From contig CAADWP010000047.1 of assembly GCA_900752785.1 (NCBI GenBank), positions 1-57,253 on the forward strand: 57,253 nucleotides of DNA, in the 5' to 3' direction. The DNA comes from an uncultured Ruminococcus sp. Lineage in GTDB: Bacteria > Bacillota > Clostridia > Oscillospirales > Ruminococcaceae. Each line of letters begins with the position of its first letter. Position 1 is the stretch's first letter. Below are positions 17,303-26,366 of this stretch, in pieces. The notes under the pieces are model-generated. The model saw only the letters and a list, made by a program, of their open reading frames with translations. It searched no databases and was not told where the DNA came from. The position numbers and the translations under genes were made by a program.

Positions 17303-18397
17303 TTACACATTAAAGCGAAAAAGAACAATATCACCGTCCTGCATTACATATTCCTTGCCTTCAAGACGAACCAGTCCTTTTTCCTTAGCCGCAGCCATTG
17401 AACCGCAGCTCATCAAGTCGTTAAAGGAAATTACCTCGGCACGGATAAAACCCTTCTCAAAGTCGGTATGGATCTTTCCTGCCGCCTGGGGAGCTTTTGT
17501 GCCATTCGTGATCGTCCATGCACGAACCTCCTGCTTTCCTGCCGTAAGGTAGGAAATTAATCCAAGAAGCGCATATCCTTCCTTGATAATTCGATTCAAG
17601 CCGGAAACCTCCAGCCCAAGCTCACTCAGAAACATTGCTTTATCTTCATCGCCCATATCAGAGATCTCCGCCTCTATCTGAGCACAAATAGGCAGAACTG
17701 CGGAACGCTCCTCTCCTGCCAGTTCACGGACTTTTTTGTAATTTTCATTTGTTTCGATACTATTTACAAAATCTTCTTCGCTGAGATTTGCAGCATAAAT
17801 TACAGGCTTTGCCGAAAGCAGCGGAGTTGACTTTATCATTTCTCTTTCATCTTCGGTGTAATCAAAGCCGCGCGCAGATTTTCCGTTTTCAAGATGAGCC
17901 TTAAGACGTTCAAGAAAATCTATTTCGACAAGATACTTTTTATCCCCCTTAACAGCCTTTTTAGCGCGGTCGATACGTCTGTCAACCATTTCAATATCGG
18001 AAAAAATCAGCTCCAGATTTATTGTTTCAATATCGCGAAGCGGGTTGATGCTGCCGTCCACATGAATAATATTCGGATCTTCAAAGCACCTTACAACGTG
18101 TACTATAGCGTCCACCTCACGAATATCTGCAAGGAACTTGTTTCCCAGCCCCTCGCCCTTGGATGCGCCTTTTACAAGCCCGGCGATATCGACAAACTCC
18201 AGCACTGCAGGAGTAAATTTATCCGGCTCGTACATTTCGGCAAGCTTATCAAGCCTCTCATCGGGAACAGAAACGATACCGACATTTTTTTCAATTGTAC
18301 AGAACGGATAATTAGCGGACTCAGCGCCTGCATTTGTAAGAGCGTTAAAAAGTGTGCTTTTGCCGACATTCGGCAGACCAACCATACCAAGCTTCAT
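17303..18397 (-). CDS. ychF: Redox-regulated ATPase YchF (EngD)
   Basis: Universal Obg-family P-loop NTPase of 364 aa, the normal length, which binds ribosomes and hydrolyses ATP. Seen: G1 GLPNVGKSTLFNALT (7-21), G3 DIAGLVKGAS, an inserted coiled coil (about 125-170), G4 region NLSEEDF in place of NKxD (family-typical), and a C-terminal TGS domain (about 275-364). An AGGAAGG lies rather far (about 14 nt) before the ATG. It is 77 nt downstream of the EAL gene. Confidence 0.97.
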   Translation of the reverse strand: MKLGMVGLPNVGKSTLFNALTNAGAESANYPFCTIEKNVGIVSVPDERLDKLAEMYEPDKFTPAVLEFVDIAGLVKGASKGEGLGNKFLADIREVDAIVHVVRCFEDPNIIHVDGSINPLRDIETINLELIFSDIEMVDRRIDRAKKAVKGDKKYLVEIDFLERLKAHLENGKSARGFDYTEDEREMIKSTPLLSAKPVIYAANLSEEDFVNSIETNENYKKVRELAGEERSAVLPICAQIEAEISDMGDEDKAMFLSELGLEVSGLNRIIKEGYALLGLISYLTAGKQEVRAWTITNGTKAPQAAGKIHTDFEKGFIRAEVISFNDLMSCGSMAAAKEKGLVRLEGKEYVMQDGDIVLFRFNV

Positions 18398-18474
18398 TTT
18401 GTATCAACAAACCTTCCTGTTTTAAATTTTTATTGCTTTGGAACAATAATTCCGTATGAGAACAAGTTCTTATT

Positions 18475-21207
18475 TTACTTGCTGCTGTATGAGACTCTCT
18501 TGTTATTTACAAGAGCATTTACCGTTGAATTATGTACCTGAATATCTCCGCTTACAGTACCGATATCCTTCGGAAAACCTGCAAGCAGCTTCATATTTAC
18601 ATTGGAATCAATAATAGTTACGCTGCCTGATCCCGTTGAATCGCCGATACCGGCAGCCTCGTCGCCCTCGGAATCAATATCTATTTCGGCATTTTTGATT
18701 TTTGTATTTATGCTTCCGCCTATTGCGCCTATTCCCGAATGCCGCGCAGAACGCATTTTCATACTGATCTTTCCCTGTTTAATGAAAACGCTTCCTTCGC
18801 CGTCTTCAAGAACTCCTATTCCTACAGCGCGAGCTCCGGTGCAGATCATCTCAATATTTGCTGCGGAAGTTATGGAAGCGGTTCCTCTGCAGCTTCCGAT
18901 ACCGACAACAATTCCGGAAACTGCAATATCAAGATTGCACTTTTCCGAAATGTCAATTATGGCGTCACCGTTAAAACTTCCTATTGCAAGACCGTCATGC
19001 GAATACATATGCAGCTTTATATCGCCGGATTTGATATTGATCTCGGATTCTTCATTATTATAACCGCCGCCGATACATACCGCCTCTATACTGTTAGAAA
19101 TAATAAACAGGCTTCCGTCGCTGTTTATAGATATATCCCCGTAGCCGTGATCGTAATCGTTGCCGATACCGATACCCTGAGGAGCATAGCAGTCGATAGT
19201 AAGACTGCCCTTGCCTGTCAGCTCAAACTGAGAACCTGTAGGAACGCATATTCCCGAATAACCAAGCTTATTATTTTTTACGATATTAAGAACGAGACTC
19301 GCATATTCTCCTACGGCGATCGTCGGCTTGCTGTTTCCGCTTGTAATATTAACATTTTTTAACGTAAGCTCACAGCTATGATTATCCATTATCATTATGT
19401 TCATTTTTACCGGCTTATCCGGATCGCCGACAATTACCAGCTTGCTTTGATATATGTGAATATCCGTATATTTTTCAAGAGCAAGCTTAATAAGATCAAG
19501 CTCCTTGTCATTCTGGGCCGAGTAAATTTTTTTCATGCCCTCAGGACGCATTTCAAGATTAGTTTTAATAATAATGTCCTTAACATCACTGGCAATGCTG
19601 TTGAGGAAAATCGGCTTAGGCTTTGACGTATAATAGCCTTGAATAAGATCAACGCCAAGACGAATTACGGTTTTAAGTTCCTGTACGGTCTCAACTCCCT
19701 CGGCAAGGGAATGAATATGATTCTCCTGACAAAATTCAATAATAGACGCCACAAGCTGCTGCTTCTTCATGTCGCTCTGAATATCGCAGATAAGGGAGCG
19801 GTCTATTTTTATATAATCGGGAGAATAAGTAAGCAGGTTCGACGTATTTGAATATCCCGAGCCGTAATCGTCCGCCGCAAGCTTTGAACGTGAAAGTCTG
19901 AGACGTTTTTTCAGCTTTTCAAGACCCTTCGCAGACACAACGCTGTCCTCAACCATTTCTATAACGACCTTTTCAAGAAGCTCGCCATAAGTTAGGTAAA
20001 GCTCGTTGAAATCCTCGTCCGAAAGGAGCGAGCAGGGAATGCAATTAATAAAAATCTTTCTGTCCTTAAGCATATGCTGATTATCACTTAGGAGCTTCAT
20101 TACGTTAAACAGGGTCAAGCGCTCGATGGCATAAAGATTTTTTTGATTTGCAGCAATATTCAGGATTTGTTTAGGTGACATTTTTATATCACCTACAGTA
20201 CGCATAAGCGCCTCATAAGCAACTATCTCGCCCGTCTGAGCCTCAACAATCGGCTGAAGATAATAAGTCAACAGATTTTCTTGAATTATGCGCGAGAAAA
20301 GCTGAGCTTTTTTATAAGAATCCTTTTCACGAAGATAGTTTTCCTCCGTAAACCAGTTGATAACGGAACGGCGTTCTGTACGAGCTTCATAAAGAGCAAA
20401 TTCGGAATAATTTACCAGCATATTGAAGTCGGAAGCCTGCTCGGGGTAAGATGCGCATCCGATAAACAAGCTAAGGTCGCTGTTATCGGAAATATCAATG
20501 ATCTCACCGAAGTCATCGGTCAGAATACATTTTTTAACCGCCTCATCCATGCTGTTAAGAATGTTATAAACATTCATCTTATCGGTATTTAAAAAAAATG
20601 CACATATCTCATAATTGGATTTTGAACCTATAATAAGATCGTTTCCGCCGAATGTTTTGAGCGTCTCAGCTACAGACGTTATACAGCTGTTAGTATTATC
20701 GACCGTCAGATATGATCCGAGCTTGTCTATTCCGTTTATATATACCGTTGCAAGACAGCAGCTTTTCAGCTCCGGCAGCAGCTTTTTGATCTTCTGCGAA
20801 AACGACGGATATGACGGCAAACGAGTGATCGGGTCATACTCCACAAAATTATTTTTTCCTCGTTCAGTGATCTGTCTTGTAAAATCCTGAACGAAGCCCA
20901 GCCACTCATTGCTGCTTTCATAGATATTCATTTTAATATATCTTGTAACATTTTTTTCGGTAAAACGGTAAATATGCTTCTGACCCTCTACAGGATTCTT
21001 CGAAATATTCTCAAGAAGATTGAAGAAATCAAACTCGTTCATTTCTGCTCCGGGACAGGCAAGGAGCCGGCAAGCAGCAGCGTCGAAATAAGCAGCCCTG
21101 TCTTTTGCTATATATGTAAAAGCGCCTATATTCCCAACAAACTGCTGAAATCCCTGCCAGTCATGACTAAGCTCGGGAGGTTTCTTATTGAAATTAAAAA
21201 TGCTCAT
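18475..21207 (-). CDS. PAS-like, degenerate GGDEF, EAL phosphodiesterase fused to a beta-helix domain
   Basis: 910 aa, no signal peptide or membrane segment, so cytoplasmic. Regions: PAS-like (about 18-115), GGDEF-like (about 120-290) where the signature is replaced by SNYE, hence probably not a cyclase; EAL (about 300-545) with YEALMR, FINCIP, VVIEMVED, DDYGSGYSN, YIKIDRS and LAEGVET intact, so likely an active c-di-GMP phosphodiesterase; then about 350 residues of repeats built around GIG or AIG every 25 or so residues (GIGIGND, VCIGGG, LAIGSF, VVGIGS, AVGIGV, SGIGAI, AAGIGD, DIGTVSG), looking like a right-handed beta-helix. The fusion is unusual. It has its own promoter, and AAGGAGG precedes the ATG. 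Confidence 0.9.
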   Translation of the reverse strand: MSIFNFNKKPPELSHDWQGFQQFVGNIGAFTYIAKDRAAYFDAAACRLLACPGAEMNEFDFFNLLENISKNPVEGQKHIYRFTEKNVTRYIKMNIYESSNEWLGFVQDFTRQITERGKNNFVEYDPITRLPSYPSFSQKIKKLLPELKSCCLATVYINGIDKLGSYLTVDNTNSCITSVAETLKTFGGNDLIIGSKSNYEICAFFLNTDKMNVYNILNSMDEAVKKCILTDDFGEIIDISDNSDLSLFIGCASYPEQASDFNMLVNYSEFALYEARTERRSVINWFTEENYLREKDSYKKAQLFSRIIQENLLTYYLQPIVEAQTGEIVAYEALMRTVGDIKMSPKQILNIAANQKNLYAIERLTLFNVMKLLSDNQHMLKDRKIFINCIPCSLLSDEDFNELYLTYGELLEKVVIEMVEDSVVSAKGLEKLKKRLRLSRSKLAADDYGSGYSNTSNLLTYSPDYIKIDRSLICDIQSDMKKQQLVASIIEFCQENHIHSLAEGVETVQELKTVIRLGVDLIQGYYTSKPKPIFLNSIASDVKDIIIKTNLEMRPEGMKKIYSAQNDKELDLIKLALEKYTDIHIYQSKLVIVGDPDKPVKMNIMIMDNHSCELTLKNVNITSGNSKPTIAVGEYASLVLNIVKNNKLGYSGICVPTGSQFELTGKGSLTIDCYAPQGIGIGNDYDHGYGDISINSDGSLFIISNSIEAVCIGGGYNNEESEINIKSGDIKLHMYSHDGLAIGSFNGDAIIDISEKCNLDIAVSGIVVGIGSCRGTASITSAANIEMICTGARAVGIGVLEDGEGSVFIKQGKISMKMRSARHSGIGAIGGSINTKIKNAEIDIDSEGDEAAGIGDSTGSGSVTIIDSNVNMKLLAGFPKDIGTVSGDIQVHNSTVNALVNNKRVSYSSK

Positions 21208-21308
21208 AATCCTCCTTAATTTATATATTGCTCATAATAATTGATTAAGCAATACAACTCTGCGTTCACGGTATGCAGATCACCGATTTAGTAGTATATT
21301 TTTTTATT

Positions 21309-21337
21309 ATTATAACCTATTTTCATCAAAATGTCAA
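21309..21337 (-). promoter_or_regulatory. Promoter of the EAL-beta-helix gene
   Basis: TTGACA (21337-21332) and TATAAT (21314-21309) on the minus strand are 17 nt apart: perfect consensus at both boxes, about 100 nt before the start codon. Confidence 0.88.
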
Positions 21338-21367
21338 TATTTTATTGTAATTTATGTGCTATTTTTG

Positions 21368-22036
21368 TCAAAATATTATATTGCTGACAATCCTGTAGAT
21401 ATCAGCATAGATATCGTCTATAAGGCGTATTTCTCCGCCCGCAGAGCATTCTACAGTTTTCCATCCCAATGATGCGGCACAGTAATCGGCGGCATTACGC
21501 GATTTTTTCAAATAATCAAGATCACTTTCATGAATATCCTTTTTCGATTCGTCATTGCTGTAACGTGCGCTCATCAGCTTCTGACTTGCTTCCGGCTCCA
21601 TACGAAGATATATCACGCAGTCCGGCTTTGGGATCCCCATAAGTTCATATTCGTAATCAAACAACCAACCGAGAAATTTCTCCCATTTTTCACGGGAAAG
21701 CTTTGAACATTGATGGATAGCATTAGACGTAGTATAACGGTCGGCAATTATGATACCGCCGCTCTCATAAAACTTTCCCCACTTACTTTTATAGCTTGCA
21801 AAACGATCGCACGCATAGAAGCTTGAAGCAGCGTAAGGATTTACAGAATCAGGCTTAGAGCCAAATTCTCCGGCAAGATACATTTTTACAAGCTCCGACG
21901 AGGGACTGTCATAATCGGGAAAAGAGACTTTCCTCACGTTCATTCCCTGATTATTAAGAACATCATATAATTTTTCAGCCTGCGTAGCCTTGCCGCTCCC
22001 GTCAAGCCCCTCGATAACAATAAGTTTACCTTTCAT
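21368..22036 (-). CDS. tmk: Thymidylate kinase
   Basis: 222-aa nucleoside monophosphate kinase that phosphorylates dTMP to dTDP. The P-loop is EGLDGSGKATQ, so the usual Ser/Thr after Lys is Ala, with Thr next. YFYACDRFASYKSKWG-type and IIADRYTTSNAIHQ segments (DRY/W motif) match the thymidylate kinase family, and the Arg-rich lid is around residue 155. The start at 22036 is chosen over 22054 because GGGAGA lies upstream. It is monocistronic and divergent from the phosphorelay operon. Another deoxynucleotide kinase is possible. Confidence 0.88.
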   Translation of the reverse strand: MKGKLIVIEGLDGSGKATQAEKLYDVLNNQGMNVRKVSFPDYDSPSSELVKMYLAGEFGSKPDSVNPYAASSFYACDRFASYKSKWGKFYESGGIIIADRYTTSNAIHQCSKLSREKWEKFLGWLFDYEYELMGIPKPDCVIYLRMEPEASQKLMSARYSNDESKKDIHESDLDYLKKSRNAADYCAASLGWKTVECSAGGEIRLIDDIYADIYRIVSNIIF

Positions 22037-22099
22037 AGAAAATTCTCCCAACATCTTTATGTAAACAGGATATTATTACGCTTTCCAAAGCGCATTTTT

Positions 22100-22128
22100 A
22101 TTTTACCATATTTACACTTTTTTTTCAA
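22100..22128 (-). promoter_or_regulatory. Promoter of tmk
   Basis: TTGAAA (22128-22123) and TAAAAT (22105-22100) on the minus strand are 17 nt apart, about 60 nt before the tmk start. Confidence 0.7.
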
Positions 22129-22234
22129 GAGTTAATTGACGGAGCCATAAATATTCTCACAAAACGACCTTTGTGTATTTTGTCAATAAAAGTAGAATCC
22201 AAATATACAAAACGCCGAAAATAGTATACGGTAC

Positions 22235-22263
22235 TTTAAAAATTCTACGGAATATGATATAGT
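22235..22263 (+). promoter_or_regulatory. Probable promoter of the phosphorelay operon
   Basis: TTTAAA (22235-22240) and TATAGT (22258-22263) are 17 nt apart, about 30 nt before the first start codon. The -35 is weak, which fits a regulated promoter. Confidence 0.5.
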
Positions 22264-22293
22264 AATTATGAGTATGAATATGGAGTGTTGCAA

Positions 22294-23367
22294 ATGCCTA
22301 ATTATTTTGAAATATTAATAGTTGACGATGTGCCTGAACAGATCACCTTTGCCGGAGCTCTGCTCAGGGAGGAGGGTTATAGAGTCTTTGTCCTCACCAA
22401 CGGCAAAGCTGCATTAAAATTCCTTGAAACACACCACCCCGACCTTATTATGCTTGACATTAAAATGGAGCATATAGACGGTCTGGAGGTCTGCAAACGC
22501 ATAAAACACAACTCTATAACGCGGGATATTCCAATTATCTTCCTCACTGCTCAAACCAGACCCGAAATAATCAAGCGCTGCTTTGAGCTTGGCGGCTGCG
22601 ATTATGTTGTGAAGCCGTTTATCCGTGAGGAATTTCTTGCCCGTGTAAAAGCTCAGCTTGAAAATTCTCATCAGCGCAAAGCTCTCTCAGATGCTAATCA
22701 GGAGCTGAAATTATTTTGCTCCGCTGTATCTCATGACCTCAAATCACCGCTGAACGTAGTAAAAATGCTTATAAATATGCTGCGGGACGAGCTTCATCTG
22801 TCCGAAAGCGACAGTGCGTCTGAAATAATGAATATGATCGACGAAAAAACCGAAAAGCTTACCGTTATGATCGAACGTCTGCTTGAATTTTCAAAAATGT
22901 GCAACGTTAATCCCGACAAGGAACAAATTGATATAGGCGCAGTGATACGAGAAAATTTCAACGATCTTAAGCTTCTTGAACCTAACAGGAATATCGTCCT
23001 TGAATGCGATGATATTCCGCTTATAATGGCTGATGAAGTCATGATAAATATGCTCGTCAAAAATCTTATGACTAATGCCTTTAAATTTACACGATATAAA
23101 GAAAAAGCCGTAATAATGGCAAAATACACATCTGACCGCGATCATCATATAATAACGATGACCGACAACGGCGCAGGCTTTGATATGACTTATGCCGATA
23201 AGCTTTTCAATATTTTTCAGCGTCTCCATACCGACGAGGAATTTGAAGGCACAGGCGTAGGCCTCGCGCTCTGCGACCGCATAATGAAGCGCCATGGCGG
23301 CTTAATTAAAGCCGACGGAGCCGTCAACGTCGGCGCTTCCTTTTCACTGTATTTCTTAAAGCAATAG
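22294..23367 (+). CDS. Soluble REC-histidine kinase hybrid
   Basis: 357 aa with an N-terminal receiver domain (about 5-122; Asp11, Asp12, phospho-acceptor Asp55, Lys107), a HisKA dimerisation domain with His147 in SHDLKSPLNVV, and a HATPase_c domain (N box NAFKFTRY, G1 DNGAGFD, G2 GTGVGLALC). No membrane segment or classical sensor domain, so it works in the cytoplasm and its input is probably the receiver domain or a partner. ATG at 22294 is preferred (GGAG 8 nt before) over an in-frame GTG at 22285. First gene of a three-gene phosphorelay. Confidence 0.92.
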   Translation: MPNYFEILIVDDVPEQITFAGALLREEGYRVFVLTNGKAALKFLETHHPDLIMLDIKMEHIDGLEVCKRIKHNSITRDIPIIFLTAQTRPEIIKRCFELGGCDYVVKPFIREEFLARVKAQLENSHQRKALSDANQELKLFCSAVSHDLKSPLNVVKMLINMLRDELHLSESDSASEIMNMIDEKTEKLTVMIERLLEFSKMCNVNPDKEQIDIGAVIRENFNDLKLLEPNRNIVLECDDIPLIMADEVMINMLVKNLMTNAFKFTRYKEKAVIMAKYTSDRDHHIITMTDNGAGFDMTYADKLFNIFQRLHTDEEFEGTGVGLALCDRIMKRHGGLIKADGAVNVGASFSLYFLKQ

Positions 23368-23379
23368 GAGGTTTATGCT

Positions 23380-24159
23380 ATGACATCCGAATTTAACAGA
23401 CGAATTGCCATTGCAAGACTTATAAACAGACTTTCATCCGAGGAAAATATCCCGAAAGACGAAATTTTTAATACAATAATATGTACCCGCGAAAATCTTG
23501 ACCGAGTAAAAAGCCTTGTTTCAGGAGATAAGGTTCAGTCGGATTTTGAATATCTTATACTTAAACAGCTTTATTCCACCGCTGAAAATATTCACGGCAG
23601 GGAGGAGACTCTTTTTGCGTATGATAAGCTTCTAAAAAAACTCGGAGGCAGAAAAGAGACGGTACTGCGTCTCGTCCGTCAGTTTGTCACGGGACACGCC
23701 GACTCATGCGCTCAAATTATGGAATTTGTGAAAAACAATGATTTTCACGGCGCAAGAGGCGTAATGCACGACGTTATAGGTATTACGGGCAATCTCTGCT
23801 GCGACAGACTTTTTACCGCCGCATCGGAGCTTCGCATGGAGCTTCACGCCGAAAAAGCCGACTCGCTTGAAAGCTTCCGCATTTTATGGAATGAAACTAT
23901 AGACGCCCTTAATATTTTCCTGAAACTTAACGACCCTGACGTCGAAGCGGCTGATTCCGAAAAGCCGTTTAAAAAGATCTGGGAAAGATTTGTCGAGCTT
24001 TGCAGCGAATTTGATATCCAGTCCGTAGATTACTTTGAAAAGCACAGGAGCGAATTTTCCGCCTCATTTGGCGAAAGAGAACTTGACCGCATAGAAAATG
24101 CCCTAAACCGATACGATCTTGATTGGATCGTTCAGAACGTAAAATATACGGGAGAATAA
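23380..24159 (+). CDS. HPt-domain phosphotransfer protein
   Basis: 259 aa. A central helical HPt domain (about 95-180) carries the phospho-acceptor candidate His130 in GVMHDVIGITGNLCC, matching the HPt pattern of His followed by a Gly-containing helix turn. The N-terminal 90 and C-terminal 75 residues are helical and unassigned. AGGAGG lies 8 nt before the ATG, 12 nt after the kinase gene. It should relay phosphate between the kinase receiver and the AraC-type regulator. Confidence 0.8.
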   Translation: MTSEFNRRIAIARLINRLSSEENIPKDEIFNTIICTRENLDRVKSLVSGDKVQSDFEYLILKQLYSTAENIHGREETLFAYDKLLKKLGGRKETVLRLVRQFVTGHADSCAQIMEFVKNNDFHGARGVMHDVIGITGNLCCDRLFTAASELRMELHAEKADSLESFRILWNETIDALNIFLKLNDPDVEAADSEKPFKKIWERFVELCSEFDIQSVDYFEKHRSEFSASFGERELDRIENALNRYDLDWIVQNVKYTGE

Positions 24160-24165
24160 TTAACC

Positions 24166-24948
24166 ATGTATAACGTGCTTATTGTCGAAGACGATGCCGC
24201 AATGCGTTTCATATACAAAAAAATGAAAGTCTGGAACGAGTGCGGCTTTAATATTGCAAATCAGGCTTCAAACGGCAGGCAGGCGCTTGACATCATTAAA
24301 AATGAAAACTTCGATCTGATATTTTCGGATGTAAGAATGCCGTTTATGGACGGGATCGAGCTTATACGCGAGCTGCGGAAAAGCGGAAATCAGACAAACG
24401 TTATTTTTTCAAGCTCATACGATGAATTTGAATATGCACGTCAGGGGCTTATTCTCGGAGCATTCGACTATTTACTGAAGCCCGTAGATGAAAAAAAGCT
24501 TGCGGAAGCGCTGACAAAAGTCAAGGAGAAGATCATCGCAGACGAACCGAAGGAACAACTTAAACCTGCCGTTATCGGGCTTCTGAAAGAGCTTGGACGC
24601 TCTGTTGACGATAATCAATTCGTTCATAATATCGCATTGTATTTCTCAGCTCATTACGGAAAAACTATCTCTATTGAGGAAGCTGCTGGAATCTTCGGTT
24701 ACAGCAAGGACTACTTCGGGAAAATGTTTAAGCAGCAGATAGGTATTACCTTTCCGCGCTTTTCATCTACTGTCAAGATCGCCTATGCAAAGGATCTGAT
24801 GCGCACAGGAAATTATAAAACCAATCAGATAAGCGATATGCTGGGATATTCATCAACCGATTATTTCCTTAAAGTATTTAAAGAAGTGACCGGAGTTACT
24901 CCTGCGTCATATAAGGCTTCGCTGGAAGAAAATTCTGTAAAGATTTGA
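24166..24948 (+). CDS. Response regulator with AraC-type DNA-binding domain (YesN-like)
   Basis: 260 aa: a receiver domain (1-120; Asp9, Asp10, Asp55 in FSDVRMPF, Lys in YLLKPVDE) and a C-terminal pair of AraC helix-turn-helix motifs (about 150-255), ending in IAYAKDLMRTGNYKTNQISDMLGYSSTDYFLKVFKEVTGVTP. It is the output of the phosphorelay, 6 nt after the HPt gene. In Firmicutes YesN-like regulators often control carbohydrate use, but no target is shown here. Confidence 0.92.
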   Translation: MYNVLIVEDDAAMRFIYKKMKVWNECGFNIANQASNGRQALDIIKNENFDLIFSDVRMPFMDGIELIRELRKSGNQTNVIFSSSYDEFEYARQGLILGAFDYLLKPVDEKKLAEALTKVKEKIIADEPKEQLKPAVIGLLKELGRSVDDNQFVHNIALYFSAHYGKTISIEEAAGIFGYSKDYFGKMFKQQIGITFPRFSSTVKIAYAKDLMRTGNYKTNQISDMLGYSSTDYFLKVFKEVTGVTPASYKASLEENSVKI

Positions 24949-24959
24949 TAAAAAATATC

Positions 24960-24996
24960 GTCGGAACAGAAATCTCTGTCTGTTCCGACTTTTTTC
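24960..24996 (+). terminator. Intrinsic terminator of the phosphorelay operon
   Basis: GTCGGAACAG (24960-24969) pairs perfectly with CTGTTCCGAC (24980-24989), followed by TTTTTT. The T-run runs into the next promoter. Confidence 0.92.
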
Positions 24997-25025
24997 TTTA
25001 CATTATTGTATTTTTGATGTATAAT
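24997..25025 (+). promoter_or_regulatory. Promoter of the glutamine-synthetase-like gene
   Basis: TTTACA (24997-25002) and TATAAT (25020-25025) are 17 nt apart. The leader is only about 25 nt, leaving no room for an ANTAR-type two-hairpin antitermination site. Confidence 0.8.
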
Positions 25026-25055
25026 ATATATATCATATTTTAGGAGGTTCTTTCA

Positions 25056-26351
25056 ATGAGCTTTTCTCCAAAAGAGATTCTGAAATTTGTAGAAGAAAAT
25101 GATATAAAATTTATTCGCCTCACTTTCTGCGATGTTTTGGGAAATTTAAAAAATATTGCAGTCATGCCGAACGAACTTCCACACGCCTTTGAATTTGGCA
25201 TTCCTTTCGATGCCTCAAGCATTTGCGGACGCTCCTCGGATCTGCTTCTTATTCCCGATATTTCTACGCTTTCCATACTGCCATGGCGGCCGAAATCGGG
25301 CAGAGTCGTACGTTTTTTTTGCAGTCTTAAAAATGCCGACGGTACAAATTATCCCGGTGATATGCGTTCAGAGCTGACAAACTACATAAATACTCTTCGT
25401 TTGGACGGTTTTTCATGTGAAATGGGAACCAAGTGCGAATTTTATCTTTTTGACCTTGACGAAAACGGCGAGCCTTCAAAAATTCCTCATGATAACGGCG
25501 GATATTTAGATGTTGCTCCGCTCGATAAATGTGAAAACGCAAGGCGCGAAATATGCCTGTCGCTGGAGGAAATGGGTATTAGTCCGCGAAGTTCCTGTCA
25601 CAAGCACGGACCTGCACAGAATGAGATAGATTTCTGCGATAACGAGCCTGTTACCGCTGCCGACAATATGGCGCACTATAAAACCGTTGTTAAATCAATT
25701 GCCGCACAAAACGGGCTTTTCGCCTCGTTTATGCCGAAACCGCTGACTAATGAGCATGGCAGCGCCCTGAGCATCTCGATAAATATAAAAAAAAGCGGAG
25801 AGCATATTTTTGCTTCCAATGAAAAGGGCATTTCATATGAGGGAAAATGTTTTATCAACGGTGTTCTGAACAGAATAAGAGAAATCACGGCATTCCTCAA
25901 CCCTTCCACCAATTCTTATAAGCGGTTCGGTATAGGCTACGCGCCTAAATATATCAACTGGTCATTTGAAAACTGTTCACAGCTCATCAGGATACCCAGG
26001 ACTATCGGCATCTCTCCAAGGATCGAGCTGCGCTCCGCCGATGCTTTCTGCAATCCGTATATTACATTTCGGCTTATTCTTGCCGCAGGTATAGAAGGTA
26101 TTAAAAGCGGCGACTGCTCGATAATTGAAAACACTATGAAAGCAGGTTCGTCATCTTCGGAGCTTCAGACTCTGCCATGCTCGCTTGAGGAAGCTGCGAA
26201 TATTGCAAAGCAAAGTAATTTTGTAGCGAACAATCTGCCTGTAGAGATCAGAACAGATTTCTTTTCTCAGCTTGATAAGCAGATCCAGGAATATAACCTT
26301 GCAAAAAACAAGGACGAATTTGAAGAAAAAGCCTATTTTAAATTTATCTGA
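25056..26351 (+). CDS. Glutamine synthetase I-like protein, active site degenerate
   Basis: 431 aa, full-length GSI fold (beta-grasp 15-100, catalytic domain 105-431), aligning end to end with Bacillus GlnA by memory. Retained: Asp52, Glu128, Glu190, Glu324, Arg326. Lost: the first metal Glu of the EPEFF motif (Lys126 in GTKCEF), the metal Glu of HHEVA (Lys183 in CHKHGPAQNE), the Asn and His of NGSGMH (His234 and Ser239 in HGSALS), the Arg of NRS (Cys307) and the flap Glu of GYEAP (deleted in GYAPKY). Catalysis of glutamate amidation is therefore doubtful; a regulatory or other role is inferred. The reading frame is intact and well expressed-looking (AGGAGG SD, good promoter), so it is not a decaying gene. 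It is followed by an ANTAR regulator. Confidence 0.85.
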   Translation: MSFSPKEILKFVEENDIKFIRLTFCDVLGNLKNIAVMPNELPHAFEFGIPFDASSICGRSSDLLLIPDISTLSILPWRPKSGRVVRFFCSLKNADGTNYPGDMRSELTNYINTLRLDGFSCEMGTKCEFYLFDLDENGEPSKIPHDNGGYLDVAPLDKCENARREICLSLEEMGISPRSSCHKHGPAQNEIDFCDNEPVTAADNMAHYKTVVKSIAAQNGLFASFMPKPLTNEHGSALSISINIKKSGEHIFASNEKGISYEGKCFINGVLNRIREITAFLNPSTNSYKRFGIGYAPKYINWSFENCSQLIRIPRTIGISPRIELRSADAFCNPYITFRLILAAGIEGIKSGDCSIIENTMKAGSSSSELQTLPCSLEEAANIAKQSNFVANNLPVEIRTDFFSQLDKQIQEYNLAKNKDEFEEKAYFKFI

Positions 26352-26366
26352 CGGATGTGAATTTTT

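Noticed and set aside
17894..18541. 215-residue open frame on the plus strand opposite ychF
   Set aside because: It runs antisense through ychF, which has all its motifs; composition is Cys/Phe/Asn-rich without any domain.
18739..19362. 207-residue open frame on the plus strand opposite the EAL-beta-helix gene
   Set aside because: It arises from the codon pattern of the beta-helix repeats; no SD and no known domain.
25026..25055. ANTAR-responsive double hairpin before the GS-like gene
   Set aside because: The leader is only about 25 nt long, with no hairpins or conditional terminator.
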